Source: an uncultured Bacilli bacterium
Lineage (GTDB): Bacteria > Bacillota_I > Bacilli_A > RFN20 > CAG-826
Length of the DNA: 14,162 bases
NCBI GenBank assembly: GCA_944342125.1
Contig: CALVMF010000026.1
Coordinates: 1-14,162, forward strand
Direction of reading: 5' to 3'
The position numbers were made by a program, and so were the translations under genes. This document shows, one piece after another, positions 1 to 6,969 of the stretch (its first letter is position 1; the number at the start of each line of letters is the position of its first letter). The notes under the pieces are model-generated. The model was not told the origin of the DNA, did no database searches, and saw nothing but the letters and a program-made list of their open reading frames with translations.

Positions 1-66
1 AGTCATATATATAGGAATAATATGATTTTATAGATAGCCATTAATTCCGTTTATGTCATCCGGAAT

Positions 67-90
67 AAATCGTTTTTGCTTAAACGATTT
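67..90. repeat. Perfect 9-bp inverted repeat, 6-base loop
   Basis: AAATCGTTT at 67-75 and AAACGATTT at 82-90 are exact reverse complements around a 6-base loop, so RNA from either strand could form a hairpin. No clean T-tract follows on either side, so a terminator role is possible but weak. The gene it would serve lies outside the window or is not visible. Confidence 0.4.
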
Positions 91-140
91 TAAGTAATTT
101 AAAGCCTCCTTTTCTAAATGAATTCTGAAAAAATTTCTTT

Positions 141-164
141 CTTCACTATTTAGAAGGTGGTTAC
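141..164. repeat. Short hairpin motif, copy 1
   Basis: This 24-base segment matches 19 of 24 positions with 3372-3395, and all five differences are transitions. It holds a 4-bp stem (CTTC 141-144, GAAG 153-156) around the loop ACTATTTA, then GTGGTTAC. In the other copy the second stem pair changes from T-A to C-G, so pairing is kept. Both copies lie next to AT-rich runs. It is non-coding as far as I can tell, and its function is unknown. Confidence 0.4.
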
Positions 165-199
165 ATATAATCTTTTTAAAAAATTGTTAAAAATATTTT

Positions 200-236
200 A
201 AGAAAATCGACAAATATTGTTAATTTGTTGATTTAA
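200..236 (-). terminator. Probable terminator of galU
   Basis: A 12-base arm at 204-215 and a 12-base arm at 223-234 are inverted copies around a 7-base loop, with one imperfect pair. It lies just beyond the galU stop codon. On the - strand the hairpin is followed by a T-rich tail (TCTTAAAATATTTTT). The stem is AT-rich, so it may be a leaky terminator. Confidence 0.5.
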
Positions 237-258
237 AATGTATTTATTTAAGATTTTA

Positions 259-1134
259 TTAATCGAGTTTTAAAGATTTAATATGAGCAATTAAACCTTT
301 TCTAAACTCATCTCTAGACAAAGCTACATCAATAATTGCTTCTAAGTAGCCTAATTTATCTCCGCAATCGTATCTTTTACCTATAAAATCATAGTAATAA
401 ACATCTTCTTCTTTCATAAGTAAAGCAATTGCATCAGTCAATTGAATTTCTCCTCCAGCTCCTTTAGGAGTTTCTTCTAAAGCATCAAAAATTTTTGCAT
501 TAAAAACCCATTTACCAAGACTTGCAAGATCACTAGGAGCTTCTTCAAGTTTAGGTTTTTCTACAATATGGGATAATGAAAATAATCTTTCATTAATTTG
601 ACTTTTAATACCCATTGCACCATATTTAACAATATTTTCATGTGGTACTTTTTGCCCACCGACAATAGTTTTTTCTCCAACTTCTTCAAAAGCATTTACG
701 AGTTGCTTTACAGGAGAATCACCTTCATAAGTGCAAATATCATCTCCACAGCAAACAACAAAATTATCATTTTTAACTACGCTTTTTGCTTGTAGAACAG
801 CGTGTCCTAAGCCTAGTTGCTCGTGTTGAATTACGAAATGATAACGGGCTTTTGCGCCAATTTTATGAATAATATCGGCAAAATTATCCTTTCCAGCTTC
901 TCTTAATTCTTTTTCATATTCTTTATCAATTGAATAATATTTTCTTATATCTTCTTTATCTTTAGATACTATAAAAACAATATCAGTAATACCAGCTTCA
1001 AGGCATTCTTCTACAATATAGTCAAGAGTTGGTCTATCAACAATTGGACACATTTCTTTAGCGACACCTTTTGTAATAGGTAAAAATCTTGTTCCCTTGC
1101 CAGCGCAAGGAATAACTGCATATTTAACTTTCAT
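259..1134 (-). CDS. galU: UTP--glucose-1-phosphate uridylyltransferase
   Basis: A cytosolic enzyme of 291 residues that makes UDP-glucose from UTP and glucose-1-phosphate, supplying sugar for glycolipids, cell-surface glycans and galactose use. The nucleotide-binding motif GKGTRFLP is at 12-19, followed by KEM at 26-28. GDD at 130-132 is the metal and nucleotide site, VEKP is at 191-194, GEIQLTDAI at 228-236, and RYDCGDKLGY near the end. Length and motif order fit bacterial GalU. The usual KEMLP reads KEMCP here, a small variation. The ATG at 1134 is preceded by GAGG at a good distance. It is divergent from the lipoprotein gene at 1215 and has no operon partner in view. Confidence 0.95.
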   Translation of the reverse strand: MKVKYAVIPCAGKGTRFLPITKGVAKEMCPIVDRPTLDYIVEECLEAGITDIVFIVSKDKEDIRKYYSIDKEYEKELREAGKDNFADIIHKIGAKARYHFVIQHEQLGLGHAVLQAKSVVKNDNFVVCCGDDICTYEGDSPVKQLVNAFEEVGEKTIVGGQKVPHENIVKYGAMGIKSQINERLFSLSHIVEKPKLEEAPSDLASLGKWVFNAKIFDALEETPKGAGGEIQLTDAIALLMKEEDVYYYDFIGKRYDCGDKLGYLEAIIDVALSRDEFRKGLIAHIKSLKLD

Positions 1135-1158
1135 AACAAAACCTCATTCGTTAAAAAA

Positions 1159-1164
1159 ATTATA
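1159..1164 (-). promoter_or_regulatory. Candidate -10 box of galU
   Basis: Read on the - strand this is a perfect TATAAT, 24 bases upstream of the galU ATG. The region 17 bases further upstream (TTTCAA) is a poor -35, so only the -10 is supported. Confidence 0.45.
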
Positions 1165-1187
1165 CCTTTTTATATCTAATTTGAAAC

Positions 1188-1193
1188 TATAAT
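1188..1193 (+). promoter_or_regulatory. Candidate -10 box of the + strand lipoprotein gene
   Basis: A perfect TATAAT lies 21 bases before the ATG at 1215, so the transcript should start about 8-15 bases before the start codon. No good -35 is visible at normal spacing. It stands back-to-back with the galU -10, so the 80-base gap serves two divergent genes. Confidence 0.45.
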
Positions 1194-1214
1194 AATCTGA
1201 TTTAAAATATAAAT

Positions 1215-2186
1215 ATGAACAGAAGAAAAGGCTTATCTTATCTAATCTTAGTGCCATTTTTGTCTAGTTTAGCTTCTTGTTCAGGAGATTATAAATTAGA
1301 TGTTATTTTTGATGGTAACATAGCTGATTCTATAATCAGTTCTCCAAAAAGCGGATATTATAATGCTGGTGATGAACTTTTAATTCGTGCAAATATTCTT
1401 TATGATGCTCAAATATATGTCTTTTTAAATAACGAACTAGAAACCACAACATCATGGACTAATGATTTTAATGAATGGAAAATCGAAATGCCTTCTAAAG
1501 ATTCAACATTAGTTTTAACAATGAATCGCTTTTACGCAACTGATGTAACAACAATTTCAAAAATTATTCCTTCATATATTGAAAAAGATGAGATAACTAA
1601 AATAAGAACAAGAGATGGCTATAATGGGGTACGACCTGGAAGCCTTGATATTGTAAAATACACGAATTCTCAAGATGAAATTGATAGATTTTATTCTTTC
1701 TTCGATGAAAAAGTTCAAAAATGCGATAACGACTTAGTTCCTGCTGGTGGTAATTATAGAGTGATTTCTTTTATTGGCTCGGACTACGAAAATAACTATC
1801 GAATCAGCAACAAGATAATAGTTTCAGCAGATTTTACTTCTTATGCAAACTTTAAAATCTTAAGCGAAAGTTTTTATTCGGATTACGATATTTCTAGTCC
1901 TACTCTATCTTGCTACATGTTTGGAAATTTACCTCCCGTTTCTTCAACCTCTACATATTACAAATATAATGAAGAGACTGAAGATTATGTAGAAACATCA
2001 AAAACTTTTTGTGAATTAGGCGAAATCGAATTTATTAACGCTGAAAAGATAGAAACTCCACCACTTGGATATCTTGAAACACGTCTACTAGAAGACATCT
2101 TCATTTATTCAGACAAAATATTTTCTTTTGAAAACAACTTCTATGGAGTTGTCGGAGATATAGATTTTACTGCACTGACTATATAA
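1215..2186 (+). CDS. Lipoprotein of unknown function
   Basis: A 323-residue protein, the only + strand gene in the window. The N-terminus (NRRK, a hydrophobic run, then LASC) is a lipoprotein signal with the lipidated cysteine at residue 22, so the mature protein should be tethered to the outer face of the membrane. Residues about 27-105 read as alternating beta strands and include PKSGYYNAGDELLIRA, which resembles small Ig-like or bacterial-repeat modules. The rest has no motif I recognise. The start is fixed by the signal peptide, although no Shine-Dalgarno sequence precedes it and the predicted leader is only about 10-15 bases of AT. It converges on the lipoprotein gene at 2217-3230. A binding or surface role is only inferred. 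Confidence 0.85.
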   Translation: MNRRKGLSYLILVPFLSSLASCSGDYKLDVIFDGNIADSIISSPKSGYYNAGDELLIRANILYDAQIYVFLNNELETTTSWTNDFNEWKIEMPSKDSTLVLTMNRFYATDVTTISKIIPSYIEKDEITKIRTRDGYNGVRPGSLDIVKYTNSQDEIDRFYSFFDEKVQKCDNDLVPAGGNYRVISFIGSDYENNYRISNKIIVSADFTSYANFKILSESFYSDYDISSPTLSCYMFGNLPPVSSTSTYYKYNEETEDYVETSKTFCELGEIEFINAEKIETPPLGYLETRLLEDIFIYSDKIFSFENNFYGVVGDIDFTALTI

Positions 2187-2200
2187 TTATTTACTTATCA

Positions 2201-2218
2201 AAAGCGTTTTAGTGCTTT
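2201..2218. terminator. Weak hairpin between convergent genes
   Basis: AAAGC (2201-2205) and GCTTT (2214-2218) pair across an 8-base loop, and a G-T pair can extend the stem. The 30-base gap between the two convergent stop codons is where a shared terminator would be expected. The stem is short and lacks a good T-tract, so this is tentative. Confidence 0.3.
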
Positions 2219-3230
2219 AATTAAGCGAATAATACTCACCAATAGATGTTTCCAAAGTTATATTGTCTTGAAAAACACTAATGTTAGAAGAATCTCCATT
2301 TTCGTTTGGGACTACGGTATACAAATCTTCATCTTTATTATCAGTAACAAGAGAAATCCATCTTCTTCCACTGACTTCTTTAGCTTCAACAAATATTTGT
2401 CCACGATAAACATGCCCAACAGCAAATTTAAAGTTATTAATTGAGGCTGTCGAATAAGTATTACCTAAAGGTATTTCAATAGATTTAGTGTAATCTGCAG
2501 AGTATCCATAAACACTAGCTTCTTCTACTGTGTCTGTTAAAGAAAGAGTAATTGATTGTGGATTTTCAACTTCTTTTAAAATTTCTTCAAGACCAGATAA
2601 ATCAACATTCAGATTGATGTTATAAGTATCAACTTCAATAGTACCAAATTCTTTAACTGCAACTTCAACACAAATAGTTGTTAATTTAGCAATTGAACTA
2701 CTTCCATTATTAGGTTGAACCTCTAGTTTAAGCATAGTTTTACCAGGCTTAATTAAACTTCTATCTAAATTAAGCTTAATTTGTTCAATTTCATTGCTTC
2801 CTGAAGATCCGACTAAATCCATATTCGTAACTATTTCTAGCTCTGCAGCTCCATCAGGAATTACATTTTGATCTTCAGCAACAATTCGTGTATATCTTTC
2901 ATTTAAAGAACTGCAATGATTCCAACTATCATCTGTATTTAAAATTATTGAAGCTTCTGGAGGATACATATCTCCTTCTTTTAAGGTTGAGAATAGATAA
3001 CTTCCTTTTTCAACGCTTAAGCCATTATCTTTTGTTTGAAGAGTAAAATCTTCTTTATCAGGCTCTTCCGGCTCACCTTTGTCATCATCTTCTTTATTAT
3101 CATCCTCTTTATTTTCATCATCACCTATAGTGATATCAGGATCTTTTTCATTCTCGTTGTCATTTGAACAAGCCACTAACCCGACTGTCATAAATGCGCT
3201 TAAACTGATAAGCAATAGTAACTTTCTCAT
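2217..3230 (-). CDS. Acidic-linker lipoprotein of unknown function
   Basis: A 337-residue secreted lipoprotein. The signal peptide MRKLLLLISL... ends in LVAC, with the lipidated cysteine at residue 21. Residues about 22-61 are a very acidic, low-complexity linker rich in D, E, K and N. A stalk of this kind commonly holds a domain away from the membrane. From residue 62 the sequence is beta-rich, with D/N/S/T-rich turns that suggest one or more Ig-like domains. I recognise no catalytic motif. The ATG at 3230 has GAGG 8 bases upstream. It is separated from the rubrerythrin gene by 339 bases containing that gene's terminator, so it probably has its own promoter. A role in adhesion or ligand binding is inference only. 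Confidence 0.85.
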   Translation of the reverse strand: MRKLLLLISLSAFMTVGLVACSNDNENEKDPDITIGDDENKEDDNKEDDDKGEPEEPDKEDFTLQTKDNGLSVEKGSYLFSTLKEGDMYPPEASIILNTDDSWNHCSSLNERYTRIVAEDQNVIPDGAAELEIVTNMDLVGSSGSNEIEQIKLNLDRSLIKPGKTMLKLEVQPNNGSSSIAKLTTICVEVAVKEFGTIEVDTYNINLNVDLSGLEEILKEVENPQSITLSLTDTVEEASVYGYSADYTKSIEIPLGNTYSTASINNFKFAVGHVYRGQIFVEAKEVSGRRWISLVTDNKDEDLYTVVPNENGDSSNISVFQDNITLETSIGEYYSLN

Positions 3231-3371
3231 TTTTGATACCTCTTTTTAAATATTCTACAACATTGTTTATTTCCATTAATACTAGGTTTAAAAAATTATG
3301 TCTATGTATCTTGAGTTTTATAGACTCAAATTCGTGAACTTCTTTCACGTAAATTAATGTTAAAAATACCT

Positions 3372-3395
3372 CCTCATTATTTAGAGGGCGATTAC
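3372..3395. repeat. Short hairpin motif, copy 2
   Basis: This is the partner of 141-164. The stem CCTC (3372-3375) / GAGG (3384-3387) encloses the loop ATTATTTA and is followed by GCGATTAC. Compared with copy 1, the stem carries a compensated change. It lies about 140 bases upstream of the lipoprotein gene, probably within its untranslated leader if transcription begins further upstream. Its function is unknown. Confidence 0.4.
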
Positions 3396-3509
3396 TTTTT
3401 AAATTTTTAAAAAAATTTGAAAAATTTTTTAAAAAAGTTTATTTTTGCGGTTTTTTCTTATTATTTAACCACCTATTTATTTAACTGGATTGCCTCAATT
3501 TATTTTGAA

Positions 3510-3541
3510 AATTAAAAACCACCCAAATTTTTATGGGTGGT
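3510..3541 (-). terminator. Rho-independent terminator of the rubrerythrin operon
   Basis: ACCACCCA (3518-3525) and TGGGTGGT (3534-3541) form a perfect 8-bp GC-rich stem with an 8-base loop. On the - strand it is followed by TTTTAATTTT. It lies 28 bases past the rubrerythrin stop codon. This is the clearest terminator in the window. Confidence 0.9.
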
Positions 3542-3569
3542 CATAAACATACTTCTTAAAGTTTTTGAA

Positions 3570-4112
3570 TTAATAGTTTGTTGCGTTAACTTCGAAGAAG
3601 CTTTGTGGATGTGCACAGCATGGGCAAACTTTTGGTGCTTCTTTTCCAACGTGAATGTATCCACAGTTTCTGCATTTCCAAATTGTAATGCCAGTATCTT
3701 TTTTGAAAACTTCACAAAGTTCAACATTCTTTAAAAGTTTGTTGTATCTTTCTTCGTGTTTTGCTTCAACTTCAGCAACTAATCTAAATTTAATAGCTAA
3801 ATCTTTGAATCCTTCTTTTTCAGCTGTTTCGGCGAATTCTTTATACATGCTTGTCCATTCATAGTTTTCGCCTTCAGCAGCAGCCTTTAAGTTAGCAGCT
3901 GTATCGCCAATTCCTTCAAGTTCTTTGAACCAAAGTTTTGCGTGTTCTTTTTCATTGTCTGCAGTTTCTAAGAAGATAGCTGCGATTTGTTCATAACCTT
4001 CTTTTTTAGCGACACTTGCAAAGTATGTGTATTTGTTTCTTGCTTGTGATTCGCCAGCAAAAGCGGTTTGTAAATTCTTTTCGGTTTGAGTACCTGCGTA
4101 TTTATTTGCCAT
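3570..4112 (-). CDS. rbr: Rubrerythrin
   Basis: A cytosolic 180-residue peroxide-reducing protein that protects anaerobes from hydrogen peroxide. Residues about 5-135 are the four-helix ferritin-like domain carrying the di-iron site. E21, the E54-x-x-H57 motif, E95 and E116-x-x-H119 fit the two helical repeats that bind iron. Residues 143-180 are a C-terminal rubredoxin domain with C147-x2-C150 and C163-x2-C166, which passes electrons to the di-iron centre. Length and domain order match classical rubrerythrin. The ATG has AGGAG upstream. It follows the small rubredoxin-like gene by 27 bases and ends in a strong terminator, so the two are probably co-transcribed. A PerR-like gene lies just upstream, which suggests peroxide induction. 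Confidence 0.95.
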   Translation of the reverse strand: MANKYAGTQTEKNLQTAFAGESQARNKYTYFASVAKKEGYEQIAAIFLETADNEKEHAKLWFKELEGIGDTAANLKAAAEGENYEWTSMYKEFAETAEKEGFKDLAIKFRLVAEVEAKHEERYNKLLKNVELCEVFKKDTGITIWKCRNCGYIHVGKEAPKVCPCCAHPQSFFEVNATNY

Positions 4113-4139
4113 TTCAATTCTCCTTTTTATATAAATAAA

Positions 4140-4253
4140 CTATTCTTTAACTTCTTGTAAATCGTCTCCACTTGCTCCGCAAACTGGGCAAACTGGATTT
4201 GGATCATCGCTTTCAAATTCGATGCCACAAACTAAGCATAAATACTTTTTCAT
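4140..4253 (-). CDS. 37-residue rubredoxin-like protein
   Basis: A small gene starting at an ATG (4251-4253), with a near-perfect AGGAGGAG ribosome site a few bases upstream, and ending in TAG (4140-4142). The product has two CxxCG knuckles, C6-x2-C9-G and C22-x2-C25-G, the spacing of a rubredoxin-type single-iron site. It is shorter than a normal free rubredoxin (about 52 residues) and corresponds roughly to the rubredoxin tail of rubrerythrins. It ends with an acidic stretch, DDLQEVKE. It lies between the PerR-like regulator and rubrerythrin, so an electron-carrier role for rubrerythrin or another peroxide or oxygen reductase is likely. That partnership is inferred from position. A zinc ribbon is a less likely alternative. 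Confidence 0.85.
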   Translation of the reverse strand: MKKYLCLVCGIEFESDDPNPVCPVCGASGDDLQEVKE

Positions 4254-4301
4254 CAATTCTCCTCCTAGCTTAATTTATATAATTAAATGCAAATGCATTA
4301 A
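4254..4301 (-). promoter_or_regulatory. Operator/promoter candidate for the rubredoxin-rubrerythrin genes
   Basis: The 48 bases between the regulator's stop and the small rubredoxin gene hold two palindromes. One is TTAATT-5-AATTAA at 4270-4286, and the other is AATGCA-2-TGCATT at 4286-4299. A -10-like TATAAA on the - strand falls inside the first. A PerR/Fur-family operator here would allow repression of the two genes. The match to the published Per-box consensus is poor, so the operator call rests on symmetry and position. Confidence 0.4.
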
Positions 4302-4679
4302 CTATCTTTTCTTTAAACAATCCTTACAAATACCATAATAGATGGTTACTGAACTTTGAATTAGGTTCCCGTTATTATCAAATTTTTCTTTTTGATTTTC
4401 TTCGTTTTTTGATACATCCACTATTTTATGACAATGGTTACAAACGAAGTGGTCGTGTGTTTCTTGTTCATAGTCCTCAAACACATCTGTTCCATATTTA
4501 TAAGAGATTCGACGAACAATGCGTTGTTTTTCTAAAGACTCAAGCGAACGATAAATCGTTGAAAGAGCAATATTTTCGCCATTTTCTTCTAATTTTTCTG
4601 CTATGTTAGGAACAGTAGCATGTCCTAAACTTTTAATGACTTCAACAATAGCTCTTCTTTGCGCTGTATCTCTAAACAC
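4302..4679 (-). CDS. perR: PerR-like peroxide-sensing Fur-family repressor
   Basis: A cytosolic DNA-binding regulator of 125 residues. Residues about 1-65 form a winged helix, including the recognition-helix signature STIYRSLESLE. The C-terminal half binds metal: C80-x2-C83 and C118-x2-C121 form the structural zinc site. D69, H75, H77 and D88 fall at the same spacing as D85, H91, H93 and D104 of Bacillus PerR, and H20 is near the H37 position. An aspartate at the last site (D88) is typical of PerR, while Fur and Zur usually have glutamate there. It starts at GTG (4679), with AAGGAG 8 bases upstream. Its position before rubredoxin-like and rubrerythrin genes supports peroxide sensing. It is about 20 residues shorter than Bacillus PerR. 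Assignment to PerR rather than Fur or Zur is probable, not proven. Confidence 0.8.
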   Translation of the reverse strand: MFRDTAQRRAIVEVIKSLGHATVPNIAEKLEENGENIALSTIYRSLESLEKQRIVRRISYKYGTDVFEDYEQETHDHFVCNHCHKIVDVSKNEENQKEKFDNNGNLIQSSVTIYYGICKDCLKKR

Positions 4680-4697
4680 TTTCTTAACTCCTTCTTT

Positions 4698-4727
4698 ATT
4701 CTAGCGAATTTGTTAACTCAGTGTCTA
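4698..4727 (-). promoter_or_regulatory. Promoter of the perR-like gene
   Basis: On the - strand TAGACA (4722-4727), an 18-base spacer and TAGAAT (4698-4703) match sigma-A -35 and -10 boxes at five of six positions each. The boxes sit 19-48 bases before the GTG start, after the end of tex. Confidence 0.6.
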
Positions 4728-4742
4728 TTTAATTTTAATCTT

Positions 4743-4761
4743 ATTGCAAATTTTTTGCAAT
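4743..4761 (-). terminator. Hairpin after tex
   Basis: ATTGCAAA (4743-4750) and TTTGCAAT (4754-4761) form a perfect 8-bp stem with a 3-base loop a few bases past the tex stop codon. No T-tract follows on the - strand, so it may be an inefficient terminator or an RNA-end stabiliser. Confidence 0.45.
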
Positions 4762-4765
4762 TTGA

Positions 4766-6913
4766 TTACTTCGCTTGTTTGATTGATAAGCCAATACGTT
4801 TTGTTACAGTATCAACCGAAATAACTTTAACTTTTACAATATCATTAATAGATAAAACTTCGCTAGGATGACGAATGTATTTATTAGATATTTCAGAGAT
4901 ATGAACTAAGCCATCTTGATGAACATTGATATCAACAAAAGCACCGAAATCTGCAAGATTTCGGACAGTTCCTGTTAAAATCATGCCTACTTTCAAGTCT
5001 TCAATACTTTTTACATTATTATCTAACTCGACAATTTTAACATCATCTCTAATATCTCGACCTGGTTTTTTAAGTTCTTCGATAATATCTTTTAAAGTAA
5101 GCTCTCCGACTTCATTTTTATAGGCAAATTTATCAAGCTTAAATAAACTTAATTTTAAGTTAAGTGTATCTTCATCATCATTTTTAAGGTCGATTTGAGT
5201 TTCTTTGATGATTTCTTTTGCATATTTATAGCTTTCTGGGTGGACGCCAGTATTGTCTAAAGGTTCGTTCCCATCAACAATTCGTAAAAATCCAGCGCAT
5301 TGTTCGAAAGCTTTATCACCAAGTTTTGGAACGTTTCTAAGCTCTTCTCTATTTTTAAATTCGCCATTTTTTTCACGATAATTATAGATATTTTGCGCAA
5401 TTGTTTTGTTAATGCCAGAAACATATTTTAAAAGCGAAACACTAGCGGTATTTAAATTAACCCCGACCGTATTAACGCAATCTTCAACTACCCCTTCAAG
5501 CACTTCACCAAGTCGCTTTTGATCTAAGTCGTGTTGATATTGACCAACCCCAATAGCTTTTGGGTCGATTTTAACAAGTTCACTGAGTGGATCCATTAAT
5601 CTTCTTGCTAAGGAGATGGCACTTCTTTTTTCAACAGGTAAATCAGGGAATTCTTCTTCTCCAAGTTTTGATGCACTATAAACACTAGCCCCACTTTCAT
5701 TAACTATAAAGATTTTAATTGGTAAATTATTTTCTTTAATCATGCTAGAAAGCACTGCTTCGCTTTCTCTACTAGCGGTTCCATTTCCTAAAGCAATATA
5801 GTCGATATGATTTTCTTTTAAAACAGGTAAAAGTTTTTTCTTAGCAAGCTCAACTTCACTAGCTGAATTTGCTGTGATGTGGCTAACTCCAATAACATTT
5901 CGATTTGGATTGCCCATTTTATCGATTAAAGCATATTTACATCCTGTTCTAAAGCCTGGGTCAAAGCCTAGAATATCCTTTCCTTTTAAAGGTGGATACA
6001 TAAGTAAACTCTTTAAGTTCTTTTTGAAAACTTCGAAAGATTTTTCGCTTGCCGAATCAAAAAGATCGTTTCTAATTTCATTTTCAACGCTTGGTAAGAT
6101 GAGTCTTTTTAAAGCATCGGCGATAATTTCGCTATAAATTTCGTTAAATTCTTTCTTTTTGTTATATTTTTTCTTTATATATATAACGATTGCTTCTTCA
6201 TCGTAAACTAAACTTACTTTTAAGCATTTTTCGTTTTCACCACGATTTAAAGCTAGATATCTATGAGGTTTGATTGAAGAAATCGCTTCTTGATAATCGG
6301 CGTAATTTTTATAAGTGTCTCTTTCATCTTTTTTAATCTCTTTAGAAGAAATCGAACCATGTTTGTTGATTAAATCTTTTATATATTTTCTGATATCTGG
6401 ATCATCGCTTATAACTTCACAAACTATATCTTTTGCTCCGTTAATTGCATCATCGACCGATAAAACTTTCTTTTCTTCATTGATGTATTTTTTCGCTTCT
6501 TCTTCTAAATTAACCGAAGTATCTTCTTCTAAAATAATTTTAGCAAGTGGCTCAAGGCCTTTTTCTTTAGCGATGCTTCCTCTTGTCTTTTTCTTTGGTT
6601 TATATGGTCTATATAAATCTTCAAGCTCAGCTAAAGTTTTGACATTTTCAATTTGAGCTTTTAATTCATCGGTTAGTTTCCCTTGCTCTTCAATTGATTT
6701 TAAAACAGTGTCAATTCTTTCGTTTAAATTGCGTAAATAAGTTAATCTATCAGCTAATTTTCTAAGTTCTGCATCATCTAAATTGCCAGTAACTTCTTTT
6801 CTATAACGAGCAATAAAAGGAATAGTGTTTCCTTCATCAATCAGTTTAACCGCTGCTTCAATCTTCCTTTTTTCAAGCCCTAATTCATCTACAAGTCTTA
6901 CGATAACATCCAT
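4766..6913 (-). CDS. tex: Tex-family S1 RNA-binding protein
   Basis: A 715-residue cytosolic nucleic-acid-binding protein of the Tex/Spt6-like family, linked to transcription and stress tolerance in other bacteria. Domains in order: an N-terminal helical region (about 1-310, with the family signature IPFIARYRKE at 31-40); a YqgF/RNase H-like domain (about 314-440, with GFDPGFRTG); helix-hairpin-helix segments (about 485-545); and a C-terminal S1 RNA-binding domain (about 641-712, with VRNLADFGAFVDI). Length is normal for the family. The ATG at 6913 has GTGAGGT 8 bases upstream. It has its own promoter at 6970-6998, overlapping the end of the sugar-binding protein gene, so it can be transcribed apart from the sensing operon. 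Confidence 0.97.
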   Translation of the reverse strand: MDVIVRLVDELGLEKRKIEAAVKLIDEGNTIPFIARYRKEVTGNLDDAELRKLADRLTYLRNLNERIDTVLKSIEEQGKLTDELKAQIENVKTLAELEDLYRPYKPKKKTRGSIAKEKGLEPLAKIILEEDTSVNLEEEAKKYINEEKKVLSVDDAINGAKDIVCEVISDDPDIRKYIKDLINKHGSISSKEIKKDERDTYKNYADYQEAISSIKPHRYLALNRGENEKCLKVSLVYDEEAIVIYIKKKYNKKKEFNEIYSEIIADALKRLILPSVENEIRNDLFDSASEKSFEVFKKNLKSLLMYPPLKGKDILGFDPGFRTGCKYALIDKMGNPNRNVIGVSHITANSASEVELAKKKLLPVLKENHIDYIALGNGTASRESEAVLSSMIKENNLPIKIFIVNESGASVYSASKLGEEEFPDLPVEKRSAISLARRLMDPLSELVKIDPKAIGVGQYQHDLDQKRLGEVLEGVVEDCVNTVGVNLNTASVSLLKYVSGINKTIAQNIYNYREKNGEFKNREELRNVPKLGDKAFEQCAGFLRIVDGNEPLDNTGVHPESYKYAKEIIKETQIDLKNDDEDTLNLKLSLFKLDKFAYKNEVGELTLKDIIEELKKPGRDIRDDVKIVELDNNVKSIEDLKVGMILTGTVRNLADFGAFVDINVHQDGLVHISEISNKYIRHPSEVLSINDIVKVKVISVDTVTKRIGLSIKQAK

Positions 6914-6969
6914 TATTTTTACCTCACTTTTTATAAAATATTTAACTTTTGCGGAGTTTTTTCTTTAAT

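Larger units (their letters stand above)
3231..3569. other. 339-base non-coding region
   Basis: From high to low coordinates this holds the rubrerythrin terminator (3510-3541), a short TTTTGCGG/TTTTTTCTT element (3443-3459) also seen upstream of tex, long A/T tracts (about 3396-3440), copy 2 of the hairpin motif (3372-3395), and the ribosome site of the lipoprotein gene. A GAGGAGGT on the - strand (3368-3375) looks like a ribosome site, but no convincing start codon sits at the right distance. The lipoprotein promoter was not located with confidence; it may give a long leader. Confidence 0.5.

Noticed and set aside
28..183. Open frame on the - strand of about 50 codons through hairpin copy 1
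   Set aside because: It has no start codon at a sensible place and no ribosome site in position. The similarity to copy 2 is better explained as a repeated DNA or RNA element, though a coding relic is possible.
3160..3348. 62-residue frame on the - strand with a GTG start
   Set aside because: It overlaps the signal-peptide region of the lipoprotein gene in another frame, its start is about 20 bases from the nearest ribosome-like site, and it has no recognisable family.
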